Part shown: one piece after another, positions 1 through 36,800 of the stretch
How positions within the stretch are numbered: position 1 is the first letter of the stretch
Layout of the letters: every line of letters starts with the position of its first letter
Assembly (NCBI GenBank): GCA_013399305.1
Contig: VXAI01000039.1
Coordinates: 4,330,372 to 4,394,371 of the forward strand
Direction: 5' to 3'
DNA length: 64,000 nucleotides
DNA from: Rostratula benghalensis
Taxonomy: Eukaryota > Chordata > Aves > Charadriiformes > Rostratulidae
Translations under genes and position numbers: made by a program
Notes under the pieces: generated by a model
Database searches by the model: none
The model's input: only the letters and a program-made list of their open reading frames with translations
Told to the model about the DNA's origin: nothing

Positions 1-31
1 TCTTTTTACAAAATTAATAACTTCAAACTTA

Positions 32-12208
<12,177 letters not shown>

Positions 12209-15040
12209 TTCTCTAGTGAATCCACATGATGAAAACGGCATGAAGTCTTCTGTACATTCCAGCCAGGGTGACAATGCATGATTTCCCTTCCCCAATTTCT
12301 ATTTCGCCTTTTCCAAATAACTTCCAGCATGAGTGTTGGACAGAGGCTACTGATATGCCTGGGAGCCTGTTTAGTACTAAGGATGCTGACACTCCACCTT
12401 CTCAAGCTGTTAAATTCTTATCAGCCACCACAGGGGAAGTGATTGGCTTGAGAGAATGAATGGAGCCAGCTGCGTAAGCAAAGTTTACTGATTGGCAGTG
12501 TAAAAGATCTGAAGTATCTCCTTCGCAAGCTGCAAAAAGAAAATAGTATTTCACTTCATTACTCATATATGGCATCTGTGGTTCTATACTTTCAAGAGAC
12601 AGAAGTTCTAGATGAGACAGTATACATATAGAAATTTGTAAGGATACATCTTTCACTGTCTCACTACAGTATAAATTAACAACAAAATCATGAAATACAG
12701 GCTCAATTTGCAATCTCAGTGTACTTCAGCATTAGAAGAAAAGCTTGTGAAATCCAGATCACCATCATCTTTTTCTTATGAGACAAAGTCTTCACTAAGC
12801 CTGGTTATGAAAATGCTGCAAATTATACAATATTAACCACCAGTAACTGTAGAAGTTTAATATACACACATTCGCTAATATAAATATACATTAACAGTGC
12901 TAGATTTCCCTAGTTTAATATGAACATAGTTCTTACGATTCGTAAATACACATTTAAGATCAAAGATGTTTAATTCCCTTCGCTTTTGTGAAGCCATAGA
13001 TAAGGTCTAGCTATAGTTTATCAAATAAAGTGACAGTGGTTTATATATACTTTCAAAGAAACAAAGATAGAACAAATAAGCATTGTATATATATGGCTAT
13101 AAAAATATAAAATCTCTTACCTATTCAGCTTGACACATCCTTCGCTCTGGTAAACTCCTTAGGTTAATAAAAGTAACTTAGTAAAAGCTGGTGTTCTCAA
13201 AGTATGCTAGCATATATTTCAGTTCTAAGTATGGTTCACATTTAGGTATTTCGTTGCAAGCTAAATACTGTTTGGAAGCTAACTGTACTGAGAGGTGGTT
13301 TGCATATGAACTGCTATAAACTTACATGAACCTCACGTTATAAAAAAAAAACCCCACAACCCAGCAACTTCTATTTTAAATTCTGTAATGAAAAGTCCTG
13401 TGAAGTATGTGCTTTCCAAAAGTGCATTCCATCCATTTCTAACTCCTGAGGGCCCTCTAGTGCACTGTATGCAAATATACATTTTCCATGTCTGGGTTTT
13501 TTTGGTTTTGGGGTTTTTTTTAAATTTAAAATAACTCCCCTCTCCCCTGAATTTTAGAATGTCTGGGAATTGTATGTTCTCGTGATAAGAACTGAAAAAC
13601 AGATAGTGGCTTTTAAGTGCTGTTAACATGCTAATAAGCAGCTCAGGAGTGTTTTCTGTTTGTGCTTTCCGAAACGAAGCACAGCACAGTCACTATACAG
13701 ATGGAAAAGCTGAGACAGAGAGAAGCTAAGGGCTTGTGCAGAATTAGGCGGTGAGACATTGGCAAAGCTCTGACTTCTGACTCCTAAGTACAAAACAAAA
13801 ATGTATATGCTCACTGTAACTCAAGCTAATGGAGATATTCTCTAATTAATGCTAAGGGGAATAGACAGTTAAGGAATTGGTTTATACTTCAGATGGGACC
13901 AATCCAAAGTTATAAAACTCTTTTTTCCACTGGACATTACTTTACTTTTTATCTAAATGTGTTGTATTGAGTTAAGGCTGCAGGATTTGTGCCTGTTACC
14001 AGGAAAGGACCTTTCATATCACCTGCTTTGTCCAAAGCTGAGTTCTTGAATGCATAGGGATTGTGAGAAATCTCTCTGGACATTTGGCCACTTAAGTTCT
14101 TCTCTGTTTTTTTTTCAAATTTGACTGAAGGGACATATCCCAAAGAAAGAAGATTAATTCAAAAAGCTACAGACAACTGTGTCAATAAAATCAGTAAAGA
14201 TGCTTCTCCTCCTGCTTAACGTTTTTTATACTTTAAAGAAGTTGCCAGAGATCAACATTTTTAGATGTTATATGCTTATATGCTTGAGGGGGTCCCTCTG
14301 ACAGTTGAAGGGTCATTAGCAAGAGGATGGTAGTAGGAATCTAACCAAAATGGATTCAGTATCTCATTAATCTAGCACGTTTGTTATTCCAGTAGCAGGT
14401 ATTAGCAAATATTCTAATTTTGAATCCTTAAAAGATAGCAAATCAAGGAACACTCTTTTTTTTCAGCTCTTGTGGTATACAGCTCCAGCACCCTACTAAG
14501 ATTTCACAAAATAATTAAGGCTGGAATGACTATGGAGCTGTCGGGAAAACAAACATTTCTTTGTTTCAGGAAAGACAATGTTTGTTGTTCAGGTGGGTAG
14601 TATTCTTCTTTCTGGAATCATTACTAACCTAAAACTGCAGAAAGGCACTAAAGGGCATTACTGAGCTGAAAGGGTACTTCCTCTGCTGTCATGATATATT
14701 CAAGACCAATTTTTTGAAATAATAGACTGAACAATGCTAGCTGTCTGAGCAAATTCTGACCTAGGTTATTGCACTTTGCCTACCTACGTTTAGCCTGTAA
14801 TGTCAGCTAGATTTAGTATTTTTTTCCTGCTGTAGACCAGATCTGTGATATTGCTGTCTGCATACATTAAATTCAACTTCTCATGTCATTTCATCACATC
14901 CTGCATTTCGTGGCCAGTGTTATCCCTTTGTAAGTTGAGGATCATAGGAATATCAAAACTAGTGTTGGAAAAGAGCAATGATAGTTTGAAACTGTAAACG
15001 AATAGCTGAATTGCAATTTGCAATTTAATTTTTTTTTAAG

Positions 15041-15331
15041 ACTTCTGGAATTCAACTCCCCCTGTACCTGTGGTTGCAGAAGAAACCAGATCAGCCCATA
15101 TTCACAGGAAGGGCTGTTACCCAGGGTGCTGATGCTGATGCTGGACAAGCTACAGACTCTGAAGCAGCTGGTGGCCAGCACCGCCACCAGCCTTCCCAGC
15201 AGACAGTTTCTGGGCAACCTGCAGGAGATGGGTGGGCAGAACCAGTGACTACCCACTCCTGCATCTTGACTCATGTGCTGGCAACCTCAAAGAGCGCCAT
15301 CCACTTCCTTAAATGCTCTGCTCTGTTTTGA
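15041..15331 (+). other. unassigned open frame after an acceptor-like site
   Basis: A T-rich tract ending TTTAAG is followed by about 96 open codons to a TGA at 15329-15331. Base composition is richer in GC than the flanks, and the translation is A/Q/T/G-rich in the middle (VTQGADADAGQATDSEAAGG). A second plus frame (15018-15248) and a minus frame (15274-14942) are open too, so part of the signal may just be composition. I do not recognise the product and cannot place it in either neighbouring gene. It could be a decayed gene or retrocopy fragment, or chance. Confidence 0.2.
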
Positions 15332-15429
15332 AATCTCTGAAGATGGGCAGACGACAGTAATCCATTTCGTAGGGAATAACAAGAATTCACTGATTCACCT
15401 GAAAATTTTCAAAACCTGTTCACAAGGTT

Positions 15430-15448
15430 TATATATATATATATATAT
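15430..15448. repeat. (TA)n microsatellite
   Basis: Uninterrupted TA dinucleotide run of 19 bases. Confidence 0.95.
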
Positions 15449-17597
15449 CATCCTCCCTTACGCAATCTCCTACAGCCTGTCACTTTAGCATCCTCCTTAG
15501 TCCTACCACGTATAGCTTCTTCCTTCTCATCTGAATTATTATTCATACTTCTTATTTACAACTTCTTTTGTAGGTTATCATCTTCCTTCTTTAATCTAGA
15601 CTAAGTACAGCCTTTTAGGACAGTCAATACTATGCTTGGAGAAGTAAAGAAAAAAAAAACCAACAAAAAAACCCAGAGGAAAACATTTGTAACAACATAG
15701 TGATGAAAAAGCTACATAGCAGCTCATGTTTCTCTTCAAAATGCCAGATGGGGTGCCCATTTTACTAGTATGTTTTTTGTATGTTAAAGCAATACATGTC
15801 CTATTTATATTGTCTGTGCTGGTTTGCAGACCATTTTGCAATACAAGTCTTTAAGTGGACAAGCATTATACTCCTAGAAGGCTCTGAAATGTGAATGTTG
15901 CCTTTTTCCATTTTAGTGAACACTGTGCAATCATGGACTTCCTTTCCCATACCCTTCTCATCTCCAACAACTGTGATTTCAATAAAACCACGGAACATGA
16001 ATGAATGAGAACCTGTCCATATTTCAGATGTTTCATTCATACCATCAGTGTCATTTCAAGTCTTGTGTTAATGAGAAAAACAACACTCCAAAGCCAGCAC
16101 AGTTTGAAGAAATAGTGAGGATCAGATGAAACAATGAGGAACAGGTAAGTATCAGTTCAAGTGGGACAGAGACAGTAATTTTAAGTGATTGCTGATGACT
16201 GCTCTGGGATCCATTCTTCCAAATGAAACCAGGAGCAGGATTTTTGGAAAATGTTTTGCTCAGTATCAAGATACTTCTGAAACCAAAACTCAATATCCTT
16301 CTTTATCCCTGGAGACTTGAAAGAATGTAATTTCAGGCTAGGCTCATTACTGTGCATGTTCTTGCTTTCTGTATACAGGCAGTTCAATGTAAAATACTAC
16401 ATTTTTTCTTAATTTTTTTTTTTAATACAGTAACATAACACATAGACTCACATTGCCTTTGGAATAAAAAGTACTTCTTTTTTTCCAGGCTACATTTGTG
16501 ATTATTGTATGGGATGTTGTTCCTCTTGGATGCACTACAGTAAACTGTTTCCATAGAGGTGTTCTGCAGTTGGTCTCTCTAAATGTCACACGCACAGACA
16601 TTTATGTTAAAACGATTGATAAATGGCGCACTTTCATCTTTAATGAGTCCATGGGAGTGAGAACTTACTTCTCTGGAGAAAAATCATATGTCTTTATTAT
16701 GGATAATACAGATCTGATTTGCAAAATATGAAGCATTACTATAGAAGGCTTGTGCTGTGTTTGTAAGGAGATCCAATTTGGGCTGCCATCTGGAAACTGT
16801 ACTCCAAGAGGACAGCTAAAATGTTTGCTCTGTGACTAAACAAGCTGACTAACAGTCTGTGCTTTAACTTGGTCTGGATCAATTCCTTACAGGGAAATGG
16901 ACAAAAATCTCGACATCATACAAAAGATTATTTACTTTTTTTTTTCTGCTTGTTTGTGGTTGCTGAACAACGTGGGGGCTTCCGAGAGCAAATGGTGGTA
17001 AATTTTGTGCTTAGGAAAAAAAACCTCGCCCTGTGTCAGCTGCCCAGCCTGGATGCCATGACCCGGCAAGGGCCTTCCCTTCCCACCGCAGAAGGACCAG
17101 CGGCCATTGCAAGGCCTGGCAATCTTCCTGCCCTCCAGATGTCAGATGCCGACCACCCTCTGCCGCTGCCTGTGCCCCCCCCCAGCCCCCTGACAGCTGC
17201 CAGGCGGCAGGGAGGCCTCCGGGGAGGTCGCTCCTTCCCCTCTGGCAGCAGCCTTGTCTTCAAGCCCTGTCTGCGACCCCAGCAACACGCTGCCAAAGCC
17301 AGGGCACCTTGCCGTCCGCGGGCGCTGTGGTAACAGCAGCCGCCTGTGACGTACGCAGGCGCGCTTCCACGGAAAACCACGGAATCCTCTCCTCAGCTGC
17401 CGTTTGCGACAAGGAAGGGGCAAAGGTGCTTTCATCACCCCGTGAGTGCCGAAATTTAGGATTTCCCTGCGTGTTTGTTCCCGGCCAGACGGCGCCCCGG
17501 CACGAGCCCCTCCCCGCCACAGGGGGTCCCACCGCCATAACGGTTCTGGGAGGGGGCGAGCAGGGCGAGGGCGAGGGCGAGGGCGAGGCAAGTATCC

Positions 17598-17636
17598 GCG
17601 CCCCTCCCGCCTCGCGCCCCTCCCGCCTCGCGCCCC
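17598..17636. repeat. 16-bp GC-rich tandem array, left copy, cut by the N
   Basis: Two full units of GCGCCCCTCCCGCCTC (17598-17613, 17614-17629) plus seven bases of a third stop exactly at the N. Each unit contains a CCCCTCCCGCC string that resembles a GC-box (Sp/KLF family) site. Confidence 0.9.
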
Positions 17637-17781
17637 NGGATTTCCCTGCGTGTTTGTTCCCGGCCAGACGGCGCCCCGGCACGAGCCCCTCCCCGCCACA
17701 GGGGGTCCCACCGCCATAACGGTTCTGGGAGGCGGCTGGGAGGGGGCGAGCAGGGAGGGGGCCAGGGCGAGGCAAGTATCC

Positions 17782-17845
17782 GCGCCCCTCCCGCCTCGCG
17801 CCCCTCCCGCCTCGCGCCCCTCCCGCCTCGCGCCCCTCCCGCCTG
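17782..17845. repeat. 16-bp GC-rich tandem array, right copy, four units
   Basis: Four consecutive 16-bp units (17782, 17798, 17814, 17830), the last with one changed base. They are GC-box-like and lie in the CpG island, just upstream of the GGGGCGGGGC cluster at about 17865-17885. Repeat number here could change promoter strength, but that is inference. Confidence 0.92.
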
Positions 17846-19213
17846 CGGCAGCGGATGGGGAGGAGGCGGGGCGGGGCGGGGCGAGGGGCGGAGCAGGCCC
17901 TGGCGGAAGGCCGGAGCAGCGGGGGAGGCCTGTGCGTGAGCGCGGTGGGAGCTGCCGTGGAGGGGTGCGGGCAGCCGGTGGGGTTTGAGCCGATCCGTGG
18001 GGGAGGGATCGGCCGATCCGTGCCTGTCCTTAGCCGCTTCCTGCCTTTCTGGCTGCTGGAGTGGAGCTGCGTACAACAGGCCGTGGTGGCTGGGGCGCCG
18101 GGGAAGGGAAGGTGTGCGGCTGGATGGGAGCTCTGGGGTTTCCTCTCCAGGTGTCTGGCCGAGCAGTTGGCTGGCCCGGCTGGCTGGCTCTTCCTTCAGC
18201 GGTGGCCTTGGCCGAGGGTTGGGGCCTGCCCCGCCGGCGGGCTGTATCCCGCTGGCAGCTGGGACCTGTCCTGCGGAAGCCCGAGGGTGTTGCTGTCAAC
18301 AAGAGAAGGAAGTCCTCCTGTGCCGAGAGCTTAGCCATGCCTTCTTCCCTTTTGGGTGATGCCATTTCCTGAAAATACTGCCCGAAGAATGTCTTCCCAA
18401 AGCATGTGTCTTGGGGAAGTGAGGGAACATTTCTTGAGCAGTTCTCAGGGGTGGTGGCGTCACCTGAGGGCATCATGCTGAGCTGCTTTGGGACTGAGAG
18501 GAGTCTCCTAAAATAAGGATTAAAGTACCCACCCATAATGGCAAATTGGTGATGGGAGAAATGTGCAAATAGGCAATCACTGTGACAGGCAACCTTTGAA
18601 AAAATAACCCATTCAGTTCAAACAGTTTCATTTGGATCTTTGCAACAGCTTGGATCTACCTTGAGGTGAAGGCTCTCAAAGGCAGGATGCTTGACTCCAA
18701 GCCTTTTTGCAGAGACCATAGCAATGTGGTGCAATTCGTTAAGTGAGCATCGCAATTTGTTGTTTCCCCGTGGAAAGGGAGAAAATGGTGACATGCCTCT
18801 GAGGAAAGAGTGAATACACAGAGCAGAACCTTCCAGTGAGGCAAACCAGTGAAGCTGGCAGGAGAAGGGCAATGTGTCCTAACAAAATTCCGTCACATTT
18901 CTGCCACAGCTTGGAAGCCTAGAAGTGCCCTTCAGTAAGGGCAAACTAGTGAAGAAAAACCCTTCAATAACCCAAATATTTCCAGCTGTCTTTGAGTTTC
19001 AGATACAATCACTATCTTATTGAATCAAAGTTTCTGGTTTGGCATTTGGCATCTATAAACCTTTGGAGGCATGTTTGCTGCAAATAACGTAGGATTGTAG
19101 AGAAGAGAAGAGGCCTTTAGTGAAGTCTCTGGAGATCTCTGATGTGCAAAGTATATGTGCAAAAAGTATAGTCAACTTAATGCTGTGTGCCAGTTCATTA
19201 TTTACTCTTGATA

Positions 19214-19345
19214 GTGGATCACAGAATAATTTACCTTGGAAGAGACCTCTGGATGTCATCTAGTTCAACGCCCTGCTTCAAGCAGCATTATCAGTGAAGA
19301 TAGAGCAGGTTGCCTTGTCTGGTTGAGCTTTCTCTTGAAGGCTTT
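19214..19345 (-). mobile_element. CR1 LINE fragment, reverse orientation
   Basis: ATCACAGAATAATTTACCTTGGAAGAGACCTCTGGATGTCATCTAG-type sequence is the reverse complement of a CR1 3' end. It is more diverged than the other copies, and its far end is fuzzy. Confidence 0.75.
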
Positions 19346-20237
19346 AAAAAGGAGTTGAAAGTTGGTCTGAAACTTAGCCAGGTCTGGAGCTAAGTGCCCC
19401 AAATTTTGGAATAGTAGAGAGTTTAAAGGAACCTGAATGAAGCATACACGGTTGATTAGAAGTTGTGTTTCCTTCCCATTTTTGGTGTCGTGATTCTGGT
19501 TCTCCAGTTTTGCAGCAGTCTTCAATGTACATAATATAAAAATTTTTGGAAGATAAAGAGCAAGCAGAAAAGTGCCCTGCAGCACACAGGTTTTCTTCTA
19601 GTAGATGGAAAACTGAAATATTTTTAAAGTAGCCCTTTTTGTATATTAACAAAATCAGAAAGGCTGATAAACCACTTCAAATTTGAAAGGTTCTTAGTAT
19701 TTTACCTGCATCATGATTTTTTACAGGCTGAAGTACTGAGGTACGTGGTGCAGTGTAATCAACTTCATTTCTGTGTCCGTAACAGGATGAAGTTCTTCCC
19801 ATGCATAACCCAGCTCTTGTGCCTTACTTCTCTCCACTGAATGAATTAAATGTACTCACTTCAGTGAGTCAAGGTTGATGGAATGAAGATAGCTGATGTA
19901 AGCCTTTATCTATCTTAATTCAGTCATGTAGTGTCCCAGTGTTTCTTAGTCTGTGAAGTCAATCTTTGAAGAAAACACAGGATTGTTATTTTCACTACTT
20001 AGTGTCTATATATCTCAGGTAAAACATACTGAAGGGGAAAAAGATAAGAAGATAAATGGAAATACCTGTGCTGTTGTACCTTTATGTTGTGTCTTCTAAA
20101 TATCATCTGTGGTTTTCTTCAGTACTGAAGCTAAAAATATACTGATGTCTTTTGAGGGGAAAAATTATAGAAACTAACTTATTTTGTTAGTTGTGGGATT
20201 GAACTTTTCTTCTACTAATGCAAGTTATTAATTTCAG

Positions 20238-20323
20238 CCAATACTGATGGCGCTGCTGAAGCTGTAGATAAAAGCACAGCCCCACCAGAAGCTGTTCTCA
20301 GTGTCCTAAGGAGTCCAGAGAAG
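20238..20323 (+). other. TMEM144: candidate TMEM144 5' non-coding exon
   Basis: An 86-bp segment is preceded by a polypyrimidine-containing acceptor (TTATTAATTTCAG) and followed by a strong donor (GTAAGA). It lies between the CpG island and the start-codon exon. One frame is open throughout (28 codons, reading NTDGAAEAVDKS...), and stays open when spliced to the next exon. It contains one ATG, in another frame, which gives a six-codon upstream reading frame. It most likely is 5' untranslated sequence; transcript evidence is missing. Confidence 0.5.
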
Positions 20324-21542
20324 GTAAGACTGGAGGGTAAAATAGGATGAAAGGATGTGCAACAGCTCAGCTCTTCCTTTTGAGCAGAGACTGTAGTCTC
20401 AGCACCCATTACAAGACTTGGCAAAATTTCCGCCATCGTATTTCAGCTTTTTTCCTGCAGGCAGTAGCCAGTCCACCTACGCTGGGGAATGTCAAATGCA
20501 TTAGGCTGTCATTTGGATCACTATAAATAGCATTACTTCCAACAACAGGATGGCATGCATATCTCTATCATTATGCCCCTTTATACTCACAGCATATTAA
20601 GTATCCTGTTGCCACGCAAAGTTAAATTTCCAATCACTTTTCTTTTATGTAGTCTTTCAGGTGTGATTTTAAGATTGTGTGTGCAAAGTTCGTGTTGTTA
20701 TAATTGTCCTCAGAGCCACCTCTTCTGTCAGTCATAATCCATATCAAAAGTGTATATGTGATACTTCTGTTGAGTATAACATCAGATGAATCTCCCACCA
20801 AAAAAAAAAAAAGGTATTATGAGATTAAAAAAAAAAAATCTTTGCTTTTCTTAGAGTTATGTGGAATGAACAAAGAAATTTTAGAGGCAGCTTCTCTCTC
20901 TGTTCCCTGCAGAAAAAATGAGCCTTTATTCACATTCTGTGTCAGCTAAAGCAATCCCTATGGTTACCTTATGATCCTATGGTGATCCCACTCGGGCATC
21001 TATAGAATCTCTGCATCTGTTCCTGACTTCTAGGCAGTGAGGCTGCAAATTGCTGTAACTTCTTCTGCCAATTAAGATTTTGTCTAAGCACTGCTTTTAC
21101 ACAACCCAGTGTGACTCCACTTTTCTACAGGAATAAGGAATATTCTGATAGAGAATCTCCCTAAAACATCAGGGCTTCCCATAGGCCTCACAGATTCAAG
21201 CCCATTTTCAGTACATCCCTACATTCACATTGTTGTATGTTTTCAGGCATGCTGCTCTGTGAAGCTGTTTATGAAATACATAATAGTGATTTTATTTTTT
21301 TTTATCTGTTCTTAAGTTATTTACTCACATTTTATGGCAACTTTTCATGGGATTCTACAGTATGATTTGCCATTCTTTCCAGTTTTTGAGAGATTGATAG
21401 GTAGGGTCCTTGAAGTTTCAAATTTCTGAACTGGGTTGGTATTACTTAATACTCCATATGTTTAATTCCTCTCTCTGATTTCAGAATCTGTCAGGACTTG
21501 TGGCAGAACAACTCCACAAAAAAAAGCACCTTCAAAACAAAG

Positions 21543-33624
<12,082 letters not shown>

Positions 33625-33841
33625 AAGGATCTTCTGGACCAGTAGATGGTGCTACTGTTTAATATAATCAGACTCAATACATAATAATTTTCAAAATGTA
33701 TGCCCAACATTTATCCTAACTTGCTTCAGGCAAGTGAAAAAGATAACCTTTGCTAAATGTTCCCATTTGTCATGAAACAAAACCTGGAAATGTTTGTTTC
33801 TGCATTTCTTGGAACAGTAAGAACATCAAAGGATTTTTTTA

Positions 33842-33847
33842 AATAAA
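33842..33847 (+). terminator. TMEM144: poly(A) signal AATAAA, probable TMEM144 3' end
   Basis: Canonical hexamer 218 bases after the stop codon. A T-rich stretch follows within about 50 bases. Confidence 0.65.
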
Positions 33848-33865
33848 GGTAAATGATTTTATAGT

Positions 33866-36800
33866 TACTAATTACTTTTCTTTTTCCTCATTCAGGTACT
33901 AAATTTCATGTAATTATTAATTGCACAGTCACTTTTGGAATGGTGGTTAAAGGGATTTTAATTCTTAATCTGTAATGTTGTATGTATTTACAAGCTATGT
34001 AATTATAACATTTTGTCTTACTGACTTGAATAGGAAATATGTCTTGGATTATTCTTTATGGAACTGATGCACGTGAAGATGTGCAGCATTTTTTTATTGA
34101 GGATCATTATTCTTTGAAGTAATCAGTTTACATGAAGACATTTTCTTCCATTCACTTCATAATTTTGAAGGAGAGATTAAAAAAAGCAGTGTTGTGAAGT
34201 AAATTACTTGTGTTTGTTGCTAAACTCTTTGTTTGGTTGCCAGTAAAAATTATGGTTCGGTGTTGCAATATGAGCAAAGTATGCAGTTCAAAGTTTGTTT
34301 CCAAATAACTTTGGGCATCTTCTGTATACTTACTTTCTTTTCTGTTACACTGAAGCATCATGCTAAAACTACGCAATCATTGTTCTACGCAATACAAGGT
34401 CATTTAAATGTCAATCACTTCTGAGAGCGGTTGTCTACCTGTTTCTTTATAAATATAAATGAGGTAGATTTCACAACATTTTTAGGCAAACTAGCCAGCT
34501 TCTAACTACCTGTTCCCTAATATCCAAAGGAAATTCCCTCTGAGGAATGTTATGTCTGCTGTTCCGTGACCACCACTAACATGGAAAATTGTTTATTTTC
34601 ATTCTCATGAAATTTCTATATGCAATGTATGTTGTCTGAACCTCCCTTAGTCTTTTTTGTTTGGTTGGTTTTTTGAGTATATTAGATAACCTCAGTTCCT
34701 ACAGTCTTCCCTTGTTTGGAATGTCCTTATCATTTTTTCTTGCTCTTTCATGAGCTCTCACTAAGTGGACTAGATGTCTCTGGAAAAACCTGACACAGCA
34801 GTCAGACTACAGTCTCAAAAAAAACAAGAAAAGCAGCAATAAGCGTTCTAATTACATCCACCTTGCAAGCTCTGATAGTGGTTACACATCGTAGTATGAT
34901 GCTTCTTGCTATCATGGCTTTATATTGTTCACAAGTTTGTTCAGATTGCAATCATATCTCCCTTTTCCCTTCTGCCCTTCTTTGTCTACTATTTATCAGA
35001 ATTAGATAAATTAGATAAAATTAGATAAATAGTAGATAATTAGATCTTAGAACTGTTACTTACTTGTTTTCCCATCCTGTATTGTTTATTTTTACCCAAG
35101 TGTCAGAACTTGGTGTCTTAGAGGTTTTTTCCCCCCCTCTTAAGGCATTTTAATTTTGCTCTGTATGTTAACCATGTCCTCCAAGTTAACAGCATCTTCC
35201 AGCCAGATGTCATCTGCAAATGTAATAAACATTCTCTCTAATTCCTGTAAATAGTTTATGAAAATGCTGAACGATACAGACCTTTACTTACTTTTTGGAA
35301 TCTAATGTAATACTCTTCACTTTTGACAGGGAACAATTGATTACTCCTTTGAACATGATTTCCCTCTCTCTTACAGTGGTTTTATTTATGCTGCAGTCTC
35401 CCAGCTTTTATCTAATATCTGTTACCATTGTACTGGTCAAGACAGGTGATGTGTACCACTGTAATACCTGGTATTGGCAAGAAAATTGACCAGTTTGCTT
35501 TTCAATAACCAGGTCAGACACCATTTCTTCTTGGCAGATCCTTGACTGTTACTTACCTAGCCATTATTCTATTGTCTGACAAGGAAGAGTATCTTGTTCA
35601 TGTGTTTTTGAAATAACTTGAATTAAATCAGACATTTATGATTTCCATGGATCTGTTTCCCTCATCTTGAGGATCACAAAAACTTCTGTATTCCTGGAAT
35701 ATACCCTATGCCAGAAAATCACTGATAAACAAAAATTGACAACAAAATATGGTGTTCTCAGTCTCCTCTACTTTAGAGTCAGTTCTTTCCCAGTCAGTAT
35801 TAGTTCTTATTTCAATGTCACTCTTTGCAGTTGTGTTAACAGTGACTCTATGTCATCTGTTTAAGGAACAAGGGTGCTGTACTCTTTAGTTTATAATGTC
35901 ATTGCTGAATAGTGGGAGATTGTCCCTTATTTCCACAGTTAAAGACAAAAGTACTAGTCTTGTAACTCACTATTTTGCTAAAATAATTATCAATGCAATA
36001 CAATATTTTTAGTGATTGTGTGATTACAGCACCAATATACTTTGATGTACCAATGTAATTGCTCAGGAAAGATCATTAGTTTACTACTACCTGTAGGTCA
36101 ACTTCCACATTTGGTTAAAGTTTACAAGTACAGTCTACACTATTCAATGAGGTACACTCTTCAGTTGTTTATGCTGAGTGCCTCAGTCTGGAAAAAATGG
36201 CTGGAAAATGTTAAACCAGAACTCTCAGGGAGAGAAAGAACCTCCCTGAAACAGTGAACTAGAAGTAGCTTTAAAAGAATGATCCATGTTGCACAATAGG
36301 TATTTCAGGCCTTCAAGGGAGACCAGGAGCAAACAGAAGCAAAGGCCACAGAATGAAGAGATACAAGAATCCATAGCACGATTAAAAATTGAGCGAAGCA
36401 CCAGAAAACCAAAGGCAACTTGTCTAGCAGAGCAAAATTCTGGGAGGAAAAAGGAACAGAGGATCAGATGAAGCTACGTGATGTTAGGAGGTTAGGTGTA
36501 CTGCAGAGCAGAAACCAAGCATGGTATCTCCTAGTCATCTTCCACAGATGGACAAGCCACAGTAGTCACTGCAGAGTCAATGTAGAGGGGCTGTCATGCA
36601 ATGGTTGGTCAGCCTGCACCAACTCGCTGTGGGACCTAGTTTACTCCTAACTTTGGCCAGCTGTTTCCCATCCTACACTAGAGTGAAGTGCCACAGGCCA
36701 TGTCTGCTACTGCAGTGCCCCGAAACTCTGTTTTATCTGCTCCTGTGAATATCCTCAGTGAACCTGTCCTTGGGTTTTTCACATTTTCAGCCTACAGTGA

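Larger units (their letters stand above)
12209..17029. other. region between divergent genes, GASK1B upstream sequence
   Basis: This should hold the GASK1B 5' untranslated sequence and promoter, but no CpG island, TATA box or clean leader-exon acceptor could be fixed for that gene. A possible acceptor (TTCACTAG just before AGAAATG) ends 4 bases upstream of the ATG. The segment is otherwise AT-rich. It contains a (TA)n run at 15430-15448 and a coding-like open stretch at about 15041-15331. Confidence 0.6.
17459..17850. repeat. near-duplicate GC-rich segment on both sides of a single N
   Basis: About 178 bp starting GGATTTCCCTGCGTGTTTG (17459-17636) reappears from 17638 after an ambiguous base at 17637. 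The first roughly 95 bases look identical in both copies. They then differ by an extra CGGCTGGGAGGG-type insertion and a different number of GAGGGC units. The N lies inside the 16-bp array of the first copy. This pattern is common where two contig ends overlap but were not merged, so the duplication may be an artefact. Confidence 0.85.
17030..18330 (+). promoter_or_regulatory. TMEM144: CpG island, probable TMEM144 promoter and first exon region
   Basis: GC content and CpG density rise sharply here compared with AT-rich flanks. There are many GC-box-like strings (GGGGCGGGGC, CCCCTCCCGCC), no clear TATA box, and scattered GTGAGC/GTGTGC donor-like sites. The position, 3.2 kb upstream of the TMEM144 start codon and between two divergent genes, fits a housekeeping-type promoter with a non-coding first exon, possibly bidirectional. 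The exact start site and first-exon donor cannot be fixed. Long open frames here (up to about 228 codons) are expected from GC-rich, stop-poor DNA and occur in several frames at once, so they are not called as genes. Confidence 0.75.
18331..21484 (+). other. TMEM144: TMEM144 5' region, intronic except one candidate exon
   Basis: This lies between the CpG island and the exon carrying the start codon. It holds a CR1 fragment (19214-19345) and a candidate non-coding exon (20238-20323). The remainder is AT-rich with homopolymer runs near 20800-20840 and has no other gene signal. Confidence 0.6.

Noticed and set aside
17033..18536. Several long open frames (up to 228 codons) on both strands
   Set aside because: They overlap in multiple frames in a CpG island where stop codons are rare, pass through the N, and show only low-complexity P/R/G/A translations.
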